In this document: piece after piece, positions 8,304 to 15,784 of the stretch | Numbering within the stretch: position 1 is the stretch's first letter | Layout of the letters: the number at the start of each line of letters is the position of its first letter | Source of the DNA: Streptosporangiaceae bacterium | Lineage (GTDB): Bacteria; Actinomycetota; Actinomycetes; Streptosporangiales; Streptosporangiaceae | Length of the DNA stretch: 49,475 bases | Reading direction: 5' to 3' | Assembly (NCBI GenBank): GCA_025934375.1 | Contig: JAICYD010000043.1 | Coordinates: 1-49,475 of the forward strand | Program-made: the position numbers and the translations under genes | Notes under the pieces: generated by a model | What the model was told of the DNA's origin: nothing | Seen by the model: only the letters and a program-made list of their open reading frames with translations | The model's database searches: none

Positions 8304-9641
8304 TCAGGATCGTTTGACGAGAAGCACCTGGCAAGCCGAAAGGGTCGGCGCGAGCAGGTCTTGCGTGGGAGCCGGCTCCAGCCCCGCGATGTGCGCGAGG
8401 GCAGTTATCTCCTCCGCGGAGATGCCTTTCTGGAACGTGCCCTTCGACTCGCTGGACCAGTAGCCGTCGTGGTGCGCAGGCCAGTTGGAGGCCGCCGCCC
8501 GCGACGCGATGTCAGCGGGGGAGCGGGTCACGGCGAGCAGGTGACCGCCGGGCTGGAGGAACTGGGCGGCGTGGCGCAGTGCCTGGATTCGCTGCCAGGG
8601 GTCAGGGATGACGTTGAGCACGAACACCTGGGTGACAAGGTCGTATGCGCGTTGTGAGTCCTTCGTCCACTCAAATCCGGGATGGGGGTCGTAGCCGTCG
8701 GCGTCGAGCCCGCGGGAACGGTAGTACCTGACGTCGCTGCCCCGGCCGCAGCCGTGGTCGAGCACCGTGACGGCACACAGCTTCGGGGCGAGGACGTCGA
8801 CAACGTGCCGGGCGAACGGCGACGGGGTGGTGCGCGCCATCGCTGTCTTGTGCGGCTGGTAGCTGGCTGCGGGCTGCAGCTCTTGCCCTCCTGGCATCTC
8901 CGCCAGGCTGAAAAGGGCACCGGAGTCGTCTGCGGTGGCCGTTAGGGTGACCGGCAGGTCGATCAGGACGGCGGAGTGATCGGTGAATCCCGTCACCCTG
9001 TCGCGGGTCCTGTGGTCATAGGCTACGACTACGCCCGATGCTAGATGGCGGGGGATCAGAGCCAGGTCGCATCGGAATTGGGTGAGCTTGCCCGATCTCT
9101 GGCGCACGACCGTGAACTGCGGGGGCATGTCCGCCGTCGCGTCCGCCAGACCGGCGGCGTCCATGAGCCGCTGGAAGGGGAGGCGGTCGGTGGCGTTATT
9201 GAAGGAGCTGGGCTGCCCGTCATTCAGCCCGTCAGCGGGCCGAGGGGCAAGGTTGAAATCGCCGACGGTGATCACAGGCCGTCCGTCCTCTACCGCCAGG
9301 ATGTCGGCTAGTTCGGCGAGCTGGGCGGAACGGATGGCGCCGGCGTACGCATCGAGGTAGACGTTCAGCACGACAAGCCAGCTCAGTTCGATCCGCTGGG
9401 CGAAGCAGAGCGGCCGGGATGACGGAGGGGTCTCCCAGCATTCGGCGATCCACGCGGAAAGCCGGCTGTCGCCGCTGACATGGCGGAATCCGGTAACGGA
9501 CAGGGGATCACGGCCAGGTGGCTTCCATGGTTCCTGCGCGATGAGCACGTCCACCCGCCACTCCTGGAGCCAGCCTGCCAGCTTGCCCCGCACGGCCGGG
9601 TTGCCGAGACGCTTATTCAAGTTAATCGAGGCGAGCCGCAT
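8304..9641 (-). CDS. EEP-family nuclease/phosphatase fused to SAM methyltransferase
   Basis: 445 residues from ATG at 9641, which has GAGGGG 6 nt upstream; a weaker ATG at 9674 exists. Residues 1-235 are an endonuclease/exonuclease/phosphatase domain with the expected catalytic set: N7, E37 (AQEPW), D128-N130 (GDFN), D192 and D221-H222 (TDHSAVL). Residues 265-445 are a Rossmann methyltransferase with motif I DHGCGRG (295-301) and acidic D318 (GYDPH). The start of the second domain (HKTAMAR) and its motif I recall the putative methyltransferase family associated with DNA phosphorothioation, so a nucleic-acid substrate is plausible but not shown. Its start overlaps the LysR gene by 20 bp, so the two are one operon. 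The fused domains suggest sequential action on one substrate. Confidence 0.85.
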   Translation of the reverse strand: MRLASINLNKRLGNPAVRGKLAGWLQEWRVDVLIAQEPWKPPGRDPLSVTGFRHVSGDSRLSAWIAECWETPPSSRPLCFAQRIELSWLVVLNVYLDAYAGAIRSAQLAELADILAVEDGRPVITVGDFNLAPRPADGLNDGQPSSFNNATDRLPFQRLMDAAGLADATADMPPQFTVVRQRSGKLTQFRCDLALIPRHLASGVVVAYDHRTRDRVTGFTDHSAVLIDLPVTLTATADDSGALFSLAEMPGGQELQPAASYQPHKTAMARTTPSPFARHVVDVLAPKLCAVTVLDHGCGRGSDVRYYRSRGLDADGYDPHPGFEWTKDSQRAYDLVTQVFVLNVIPDPWQRIQALRHAAQFLQPGGHLLAVTRSPADIASRAAASNWPAHHDGYWSSESKGTFQKGISAEEITALAHIAGLEPAPTQDLLAPTLSACQVLLVKRS

Positions 9642-10722
9642 GCTTTTCCCCTCGTGCCAAGGCTGAAGGATCATCCGCGGGCGGAGCGACCTCGGCGCGC
9701 AGCGCGTCCCACAGAAGGTTCAGCGGATGACTGCTCGCGAACCGGTCGCGCTCGCCTTTGCGCGCGAACGCGCCGGTTACCAGTTCTAGCACCGGGTCGA
9801 AGTCATCCGCCAGGCTGACGAGGCGCAGGCCGGGGCCGCCCGGCAGCTCGCCCTCCGTCGCAGCTTTCCCGATTGCCTCCGACACGATCATGCAGCCGTA
9901 TGACATGCGCGAGCGTAGCAGCGCGAGTCCGTAGTAGATGTCGTCAATGGTGGCAGCGATAGTGAGCCCTGTCTGGAAGTCGGGTCCATACCAGCGCCTG
10001 AGGAAGTCGGCGATTACACCGCTGGTGGGGATGATGAGAGGCGTGGCCGGGAGACGGCTGGCGCTCACGGCTGGTACGGGAAGCTCCCGCTTAGGGAGGT
10101 TCGTCAAGAGGCACACGCCTTCCCTGTGCCACTCCAGGAACTCGTATCTCTCATCGATGCCCCTCGTGCCCCTGCTCGCGGCGAAGCCTCCGCAGAGTAT
10201 GTCTATTTCCTTCGCGTCGAGGCGCGCGAAGGAGTCCCTGGTGCGTACGTGCAGGACTTTCAGGTCGATCTCCCGCGACTGGAACTCGTCCGCGACCCGC
10301 TCCCATGCGCGCCCCAGGAAGCTGACCGTGAACTCCGTGGTGCCGACGGCAAGGGTCTGGCCGATCCTGCGACGCGCATCGCTGACCTCAGACTGCCAGC
10401 CGGCCAGGAGCTTCCCAGCGCGGACCGCCACCACGGCTCCGGTCGGCGTGAAGAGGAACGGCTCTCCCCGTCCCTGCTTCATGACCAGCAGTTCACCGCA
10501 CATCTGCTGGAAGCTCCGGTTCAGCGTGTCGAGTTGCTTCTGCACACTGGACTGCTCCCTGCCAAGGGCGCGGGCCGCCGCGAGCGCGGACCCGGTCTCA
10601 TGCACCATCAGGAAGGTTCGCAGCTGATCGAAGGTGACCTCCAGGAGCGCGGCCGGGAAGGCCGCGAGTCCGGCCAGGCGGTCGGCATCGGTGGCTTGTA
10701 CTGTCCGCTGAGTGTCTGGCAT
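9622..10722 (-). CDS. LysR-type transcriptional regulator
   Basis: 366 residues from ATG at 10722. The helix-turn-helix region lies at about 31-90 (FDQLRTFLMVHETGSALAAA...QSSVQKQLDTLN) and a substrate-binding-type domain follows (about 120-330: LAVGTTEFTVSFLGRAW). It is longer than the usual 300 residues, with 30 extra at the N-terminus and a charged C-terminal tail. The HTH is slightly atypical, with a glutamine-rich second helix. It overlaps the nuclease-methyltransferase start by 20 bp, implying coupled translation, and diverges from the gene at 10894 across a region with a perfect palindrome. It is most likely the local regulator of the divergent pair. No ligand can be inferred. Confidence 0.85.
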   Translation of the reverse strand: MPDTQRTVQATDADRLAGLAAFPAALLEVTFDQLRTFLMVHETGSALAAARALGREQSSVQKQLDTLNRSFQQMCGELLVMKQGRGEPFLFTPTGAVVAVRAGKLLAGWQSEVSDARRRIGQTLAVGTTEFTVSFLGRAWERVADEFQSREIDLKVLHVRTRDSFARLDAKEIDILCGGFAASRGTRGIDERYEFLEWHREGVCLLTNLPKRELPVPAVSASRLPATPLIIPTSGVIADFLRRWYGPDFQTGLTIAATIDDIYYGLALLRSRMSYGCMIVSEAIGKAATEGELPGGPGLRLVSLADDFDPVLELVTGAFARKGERDRFASSHPLNLLWDALRAEVAPPADDPSALARGEKHAARLD

Positions 10723-10811
10723 AGCGTCACCGCCAAGAGTTCCGGTTGCCAGCTGTCCGCTAGCGCAGTTCAAATGTGCCACATCGCACTTTCGTCCATA
10801 ATGCCCAGTAG

Positions 10812-10827
10812 ATGTTCGATGGAACAT
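10812..10827. promoter_or_regulatory. Palindrome ATGTTC-GATG-GAACAT, candidate LysR operator
   Basis: Perfect 6-4-6 inverted repeat in a relatively AT-rich stretch between the divergent LysR gene (start 10722) and the gene at 10894. It contains the T-N11-A spacing expected of a LysR box (TGTTC...GAACA). Confidence 0.6.
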
Positions 10828-10893
10828 GTTTACATACCTTTAGGATTCGGAAGAATATTAGTACCGTATCGCGGCGACAGGGGAGGGATCGCG

Positions 10894-11940
10894 TTGCTGA
10901 CAGCCGGGGAGATCACCGCGCAGATGGGCCTAGGCGAGATCGGCTGGTCAGGCACGCTGCGAGGCGACTCGCTCCTGCTCTGCCTCGGATCGCCCATCCA
11001 GCCGCTCGTCGCGTTCTCTCCCGTCCAGGTGGTCGACCTTACCGACCAGGGCAGCATCGATGCTCTGTACGGCCCTCCACGGCAGGACTGGCAGGCCTTC
11101 GACCTTGCCCCCGGGCATATGGCGCTATGCCAGGCGCACTGTCCCGTGCGCCTTGGCTCCGGACTGGCGGGCGCGATCAGCACGCTTTCCCACCTCGCAC
11201 GCGTGGGACTAGCCACGCACGTCGCCAGCCCGTGGGTACTGCCGGGCTGGGGCGGCGCCGTGGTTCCGGTATCCATTGCGGCGGATGGCCGGATGCTGTA
11301 CGCATTGGATATGGCGGACAGGCAGCGCCGTGCCTCCACTGGCCTTGCCATCGTGGCGGCGTTCGGGGGGCAGGCGGCCGTGCTCGCCGGCATCGTCGCG
11401 CTCGCGACGGTGGCGGCCGGCGGCGCCCCGGCCTCGGTGAGGGGAAGCAGCCAGGCGCCGGCCGTGTCCGCCCCGGCGACCCTGCCGCCCGCGTACCCGC
11501 TGCGCCTGCCGGGGACTACGCGGATCCCCTACACCGTGAGCGCCGGCGGGCAGCCGCGGACGGGCGCCATCCCGGGTGTCCTGCTCGTCCTGGCCGGCAG
11601 CACGCAGCGGTGCGTGACCATTAACCCTGGCGCGGGGCCGCCGCCCGCCCTGACGGCCAGGCCGGGCCAGCCCGTGACGATCCGCCTCGGCATCACCGTC
11701 CCGCCGGGAGTGGTGCTGACGGGCCTGTCGCTGTTCATCGCCGGTGACCAGCCCGGCCCCGCGACCGTCCTGTTCAGCACCGCCCGGCCAGTCACGTCCG
11801 GCACGCACGGCTACGTGGTGACCTGGCGGCCATCACCTGGCCAGCTGGCCCCTGGCCACATGACGCTGGGCGTGAGCATCCCGCGGTGCAGTGGGTTCGC
11901 CGGCGGGGGGTCGTCCCCGGTCGCGACCCTGGCCGGGTAG
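10894..11940 (+). CDS. Membrane-anchored protein of unknown function
   Basis: 348 residues if the TTG at 10894 is used, which has an excellent GGGGAGGGA ribosome-binding site 5-6 nt upstream. ATGs at 10801 and 10819 are in frame but lie over the palindrome and lack such a site. Layout: a cytoplasmic domain of about 145 residues (LTAGEITAQMGLGEIGWSG...), one membrane helix (about 149-176), a Pro/Ala-rich linker, and an extracellular beta-rich domain with two Cys that could form a disulfide (STQRCVTI, IPRCSGF). I do not recognise either domain. It is divergent from the LysR/nuclease-methyltransferase operon and shares the palindrome with it. A GC-rich inverted repeat follows the stop. Confidence 0.65.
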   Translation: MLTAGEITAQMGLGEIGWSGTLRGDSLLLCLGSPIQPLVAFSPVQVVDLTDQGSIDALYGPPRQDWQAFDLAPGHMALCQAHCPVRLGSGLAGAISTLSHLARVGLATHVASPWVLPGWGGAVVPVSIAADGRMLYALDMADRQRRASTGLAIVAAFGGQAAVLAGIVALATVAAGGAPASVRGSSQAPAVSAPATLPPAYPLRLPGTTRIPYTVSAGGQPRTGAIPGVLLVLAGSTQRCVTINPGAGPPPALTARPGQPVTIRLGITVPPGVVLTGLSLFIAGDQPGPATVLFSTARPVTSGTHGYVVTWRPSPGQLAPGHMTLGVSIPRCSGFAGGGSSPVATLAG

Positions 11941-12247
11941 GCCCGGCGCGCGCAAGCGCGGGACCGGGGCAGTACCTCACGACATGCCTGGCAGCGGAGA
12001 CCGGCCCCGGTACCGGCAGCACGCTGAGCTCGCGCGCCGGCATCCCGGCCTGCACCCTCGAGCGGGCCACCGACGCTACATCCGAGGCGATCCGCCTGGC
12101 CGGCCCCTGCGGGCGGAACCCGCCGGGGCCGGCCAGGTGACATCCCGCCGATGTCTGCAAGGTGGCGTTCCCCCGACGTGATCGTGGTCAAGGTCCAGCG
12201 GGCCGGCGCTGGCGGGCCGGCCCGCTCATCACAAGTGGTAACGCGAA
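11941..12247. other. Intergenic region, no gene seen
   Basis: Between the anchored protein and the convergent IF-1-like gene. A GC-rich hairpin (CGCGC-GCAA-GCGCG type, about 11946-11962) directly after the stop may act as a terminator. No coherent coding signal otherwise. Confidence 0.4.
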
Positions 12248-12466
12248 TCACTTAAAGCGGTAAACGATGCGCCCCTGCGTCCAGTCCGCCGGGCTAATCG
12301 CCAGCAGCACGCGATCGTCCTGGATCACGCGGATGTGATTTTTGGACATCCGCCCCGACATCCTCGCGAGGACCTCGTGGCCGTTGGCGAGTACCACGGT
12401 GTAGAAGCCGTGCCCGCGCATCCGAACGACAGTGCCCTCGGTCTCGATGAAGTCAGACCTCGGCAT
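12248..12466 (-). CDS. infA: Translation initiation factor IF-1 paralogue
   Basis: 72 residues, exactly the length of IF-1, an OB-fold protein that binds the ribosomal A site during initiation. The conserved layout is clear: IETEGTVVRMRG at the start, LANGHEVLARMSGRMSKNHI in the middle, and DDRVLLAISPADWTQGRIVYRFK at the end. No ribosomal protein or rpoA genes are nearby, so this is probably a second, stand-alone IF-1 rather than the ribosomal-cluster copy. Its start overlaps the end of a 26-codon upstream frame by 14 bp and has only a weak GGGG signal of its own, so translation is probably coupled to that leader. Confidence 0.92.
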   Translation of the reverse strand: MPRSDFIETEGTVVRMRGHGFYTVVLANGHEVLARMSGRMSKNHIRVIQDDRVLLAISPADWTQGRIVYRFK

Positions 12467-12533
12467 GGCGCACCCCGCCCCGGTAAATGGCGGTGATCTC
12501 GCCCTCGGTCCCGTTCATGTCACTCTTCGGCAT
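12453..12533 (-). CDS. 26-residue leader peptide, truncated IF-1-like copy
   Basis: Short frame starting at ATG 12533, with a strong GAGGAGG ribosome-binding site, ending at TGA 12453-12455 inside the IF-1 gene in another frame. The peptide begins MPKSDMNGTEGEITAI, which lines up with the IF-1 start MPRSDFIETEGTVVRM; the DNA of the two starts is also alike (ATGCCGA.G..TGAC...GACCGAGGGC). It looks like a partial tandem duplicate of the infA 5' end that brings a good ribosome-binding site. It may serve as a coupling leader. Whether the peptide itself matters is unknown. Confidence 0.6.
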   Translation of the reverse strand: MPKSDMNGTEGEITAIYRGGVRHAEV

Positions 12534-12546
12534 TCAGCGATCCTCC

Positions 12547-12762
12547 TCATTGTTCTGGCTGCGGCGCCGCACATCGTGCAGCGCGAGCGTGCCCGTCAAG
12601 CCCCTTGCAGTCGGTGCAGGACAGGCGCAAGATCTGGAATACAGCGGGCAAGCCATTGTCCCGAAACCAGCGGCACTTGCGACACGTCTCGGCATCTCGG
12701 CCGAACAACTTCTCGCGGCCGTGCTGAGCCACCGCCACGTCCCTGAACCGCAGCAGACACAC
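12547..12762 (-). CDS. Possible small zinc-ribbon protein upstream of IF-1
   Basis: 71 residues from GTG at 12762, with an in-frame TAA just upstream. It has two CxxC pairs (C27/C30 and C49/C52) separated by 18 residues, as in a zinc ribbon (ETCRKCRW...LSCTDCKG). Its stop TGA overlaps the leader's ribosome-binding site, which would place it in one transcript with the leader and the IF-1 gene. No good ribosome-binding site is visible before the GTG and I do not recognise a named family. Confidence 0.45.
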   Translation of the reverse strand: MCLLRFRDVAVAQHGREKLFGRDAETCRKCRWFRDNGLPAVFQILRLSCTDCKGLDGHARAARCAAPQPEQ

Positions 12763-13001
12763 CGCCAGCCGTTAGAGGTCGAAGTCCTGCGCCTACTGAG
12801 TTAGCGCGCGGACGGCCCCCAATGTTCCCGCCTGCTGGGAGGAGAGTCCAGGACCGGCTGATCTGCTAGTCGTCGCGCTCACGGCTAAGGCCGCTCTCGT
12901 CAGCGTGTATTTGGCGATTAGCGCGTCTGGCCGGGGTTGCCCGTGCCCCGCTGGGTGGCGGGTCCCGGCAGCGCCTGTCCGTGATGCCGGCGGCGGCCCG
13001 G

Positions 13002-13463
13002 CTAGAGCGGGAGCTTGAGGCCCTCATGGGAGGCGGTGAAGCCGAGGGACTCATAGAAGCGGACAGCGTCAGGGCGTCGCTTGTCGGAGGTCAGCTGGAC
13101 CAGCCCGCAGCCGTGCTCGCGCGCCTGCTCGGTCGCCCACTCGATCATCGCCCGGCCCAGGCCCTGGCCGCGATGCGGGGCCGCGACCCGGACCCCCTCG
13201 ACCTGCGCCCGCAGCATGCCGTGCCGGCTCAGCCCCGGCAGCATGCTCAGCTGCAGCGTCCCGGCCACCTGTCCACTGGCCTCGGCGACGATGAGCCTGC
13301 TGCGCGGGTCGGCCTGCACCTGCTCGAACGCCACCAGGTAGGCCTCGTCCACGGCCGCCTCGCGTCCCGCGCCGAGCACGTCATCGGCCAGCAGGGCCAC
13401 GATGGCCGGAACGTCCTCGCGCCGCGCGTCCCGGAAGGTCACCACCAGCCCGATCGTACCCAT
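13002..13463 (-). CDS. GNAT-family N-acetyltransferase
   Basis: 153 residues from ATG at 13463. It has the GNAT fold: start VVTFRDARREDVPAIVALL, acetyl-CoA-binding motif A (VRVAAPHRGQGLGRAMIEWA) and the C-terminal SDKRRPDAVRFYESLGF motif. It transfers an acetyl group from acetyl-CoA to an amine of unknown identity in the cytoplasm. The closest named relatives by motif are aminoglycoside- or small-molecule-type GNATs, but the substrate cannot be told from sequence. Single gene, neighbours unrelated. Confidence 0.9.
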   Translation of the reverse strand: MGTIGLVVTFRDARREDVPAIVALLADDVLGAGREAAVDEAYLVAFEQVQADPRSRLIVAEASGQVAGTLQLSMLPGLSRHGMLRAQVEGVRVAAPHRGQGLGRAMIEWATEQAREHGCGLVQLTSDKRRPDAVRFYESLGFTASHEGLKLPL

Positions 13464-13704
13464 GCAACAGCGGCCAGCGCCGCGGGGGTAACGCGGGTTC
13501 GCATGCCATGGCCTGTCCGCGGCGACTCGAGGGCCTGCTCGCGGCCTACTCCCAGATGATGGAGAACCCCGATATCGAGGTCCGTCCGTGGGCGCGGCCC
13601 CCGTCCGCGCCGTCCGTGGAAAGCCGACGGTGCCACCGACCGCGCGCGCGGCCCTACGCCCGTTCGCCATGCGTCCGTGGACCCCGGGTTCCTGGTGGGA
13701 TGTC

Positions 13705-14697
13705 TTAGCTTGTCTGGGTGATGTTCGCGGACACGATCACGCCGTTTTGCACGGTGTAGGTGCCCTGATATGTTGTCGTGCTCCCGTCCGTCTGGACGGC
13801 TGACAGCGAGACCGCCACCTGATCCGAGCCGAAGGACGAGAACGTCCCGAGGCTGATCGAGACGGTGGTCGCGTAACCGGCGACCCACTTGCTGTAGCCG
13901 GCGCCGCCGTTCAGGTTGTCGCCGCCGAGCGCCCACGCGGCCTGGTAGTTGTGGTCGTTGATGTCCTGGTAGAACTGGGTGACGACCGCCTCAGCGCTCA
14001 CGTTCTGCGCGGGTGCGGTGCTCCCCTGGGGTGCTTGCTGGCTGGGCGCGGGTGGCTGCGTCGGAGGCGGGGACGGTGTGGCGGGAGCGCCAGCCGGCGG
14101 CGCCCCGGCTACTATCCACGTGCCCGCCTGGTCACTCAGGCCTGAGGACGGCACCCACTGCACCGACGCGATGCCCTGCCCCGGGGGCAGCTCGAAGGTC
14201 ACCCAGCCGCTCACCGTCTGCCCCGGAGCCACGGTGAACGAGCCGCTGCTGAAGTTCGGGCCGTCCGCGGTGTCGTCGAGCGCGGCCTGGTACTGCGTAG
14301 TGTCGCCGGTGATCACGGAGGCGTTGGTATTCGCGTCGTCGCTGGACTGGCCGGTCACGCCCGTGATGCGGAACTTGACCGCCGCCAGGTGGTCAGCTGG
14401 GTTGGTCAGCGAGCCGTAGGGGGCCAGCGGTGACTGCTGGTCCACCATCACGGCGCGCACCTTATAGGTGGTGTCGTTGCCGCCGCTGTCGGTGCCGCCG
14501 ACCTGGTAGGTGGTGCCCAGCGGACCCGAGTTGGGGTTGGACGGCGGCGCGGTCATCGGCGCTGACGTGGCCGGAGCCGGGACGCTGGGCCTTGGCGGTG
14601 ACACCTTTGACACGCTGCCGGTCGAGCAGGCGGCGAGCCCGCCGCCGAGCGCGGCGGCGACTACTGCTGCGGTGATTGTCTCGACTGTGGTCCTCAC
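13705..14697 (-). CDS. Secreted lipoprotein with DUF4352-like domain
   Basis: 330 residues from GTG at 14697. The signal peptide ends in a lipobox (GGGLAAC, Cys24), so it is predicted to be lipid-anchored outside the membrane. A Pro/Ser-rich linker is followed by an immunoglobulin-like domain resembling DUF4352 (YKVRAVMVDQQSPL..., FTVAPGQTVSGWVTFELPPGQG), a second Pro/Gln-rich linker, and a C-terminal alpha+beta domain (VTQFYQDINDHNYQAAWALGG) similar to SnoaL/NTF2-like or Mce-associated extracellular domains. No enzymatic residues are recognised. It probably has an envelope binding or stress role. The upstream region is AT-rich with repeated TGATCA sites. Confidence 0.8.
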   Translation of the reverse strand: MRTTVETITAAVVAAALGGGLAACSTGSVSKVSPPRPSVPAPATSAPMTAPPSNPNSGPLGTTYQVGGTDSGGNDTTYKVRAVMVDQQSPLAPYGSLTNPADHLAAVKFRITGVTGQSSDDANTNASVITGDTTQYQAALDDTADGPNFSSGSFTVAPGQTVSGWVTFELPPGQGIASVQWVPSSGLSDQAGTWIVAGAPPAGAPATPSPPPTQPPAPSQQAPQGSTAPAQNVSAEAVVTQFYQDINDHNYQAAWALGGDNLNGGAGYSKWVAGYATTVSISLGTFSSFGSDQVAVSLSAVQTDGSTTTYQGTYTVQNGVIVSANITQTS

Positions 14698-15249
14698 GCC
14701 GCGCCACCGTTCGCTGGCGCCCTGCTGCCACCGCCCGCGTCCGGGCCGGCAGCCGGAGTTGCGGTCTTCACGACGTTCGCGCCCGGCGCGCAGGCAGGGG
14801 CACCTGGCTCGATCATGACCGGAGCGGCGGCGGTCGCGTCGGCCCACGTGACCGTGATCATCACGGTGATCATCTCCTTCGACGATCCACATGTTGATCA
14901 TCTCTAACTCAAATGATCATTTGCAATTTAAACCACTATCGCCTCAGCAATTATACGCGGTCACGGGACAGTCCGTTATGTCGGTAAAAGCCTGCTTACC
15001 AGGCGGAGTTGACCACCACGACAACCGGAAGGAGGAATGCCGCGAGGCCATCTCGTCCGCATCCACCCGACGGGCAATCGCCGGCAGCGCCCCAGCGACG
15101 GAGCCGAGCCGAACAGATAATCGGCGCGCGGCATCAATCACGTTCTGTCATCAGTGGTCATCGCAGCCGATGCGCGCATAGCCGCCTGAACGGGTCCTTC
15201 CCTGGCGCCGCTTCTGCCGCACCTCGCGTCGGCGTGGCAAACTGAGCCT
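14698..15249. other. Intergenic, AT-rich, with TGATCA cluster and palindrome
   Basis: No gene supported. It contains a perfect 8-1-8 inverted repeat (ACCGTGAT-C-ATCACGGT, 14851-14867) and four TGATCA sites at 14855, 14867, 14895 and 14914. Bases 14900-14960 are much lower in GC than the rest of the window. It may hold the lipoprotein promoter. Confidence 0.5.
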
Positions 15250-15574
15250 GTGCGAGTCGTCTTCGATGCGGAACTGTGGCTGTGGGACGCGCGGCGCGCT
15301 GATGCCTGGACCTTCGTCGCCTTGCCGGCTGAGGAGTCAGCGGAGATCGGTGACCTGGCGGGCGGGGTGCGCCGCGGGTTCGGCTCCTTGCGGGTGCGGG
15401 CCACGATCGGGAGCAGCACGTGGACGACGTCGATCTTCCCGGGTAAGGCTGGCTACGTGCTGCCGGTCAAGCGGCCCGGTCCGCGTGGCGGAGGCTCTCG
15501 ACGTCGGCGACACGGCAACGGTGACGGTGGAGCTCATCGACTTCGCCCACCAGGACGGCAAGGCCCTGGACTAG
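15250..15574 (+). pseudogene. DUF1905 protein gene with a frameshift
   Basis: Starting at GTG 15250, the frame encodes a DUF1905 (bacteriocin-protection-like small beta-barrel) N-terminus: VVFDAELWLWDARRADAWTF, then IGSSTWTTSIFPGKAGYVLPVKR. At about 15470-15478, in CGGCCCGGTCC, the homologous reading jumps to the next frame, which continues PVRVAEALDVGDTATVTVEL and stops at 15574. Removing one C there restores a normal DUF1905 domain of about 108 residues. It is either a true frameshift mutation or a sequencing error in a C/G run. Confidence 0.75.
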
Positions 15575-15784
15575 CTCGCGACATCCACCCGCGCGCTGTC
15601 CGCAGTTCGGCGCCCATCCTCTGGCCTTCATGATGGCCTCGCGGAGTGTTCGGGATCGGGCATTATGGGTGGGTGCTGCGCTATGTAATGTTGCCGACGC
15701 CCTTCGGAACCTCAGTCTTGAGCCCTCGGCAGGATGTCGTGCGGTGAATCATCTGGGCCTCACGGGATCGGATCCGGTGCAAGG

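Noticed and set aside
10126..10893. Upstream extension of the anchored-protein frame
   Set aside because: It runs antisense through the LysR gene and across the palindrome; the TTG at 10894 has the proper ribosome-binding site.
13508..13708. 66-codon plus frame beginning MACPRRLEGLLAAYSQMMEN
   Set aside because: Only the first 25 residues look plausible; the rest is Arg/Pro-rich and runs into the lipoprotein gene end.
14815..14907. 30-codon plus frame with VTVIITVIIS hydrophobic core
   Set aside because: The hydrophobic residues come from the repeated TGATCA sites; no good ribosome-binding site.
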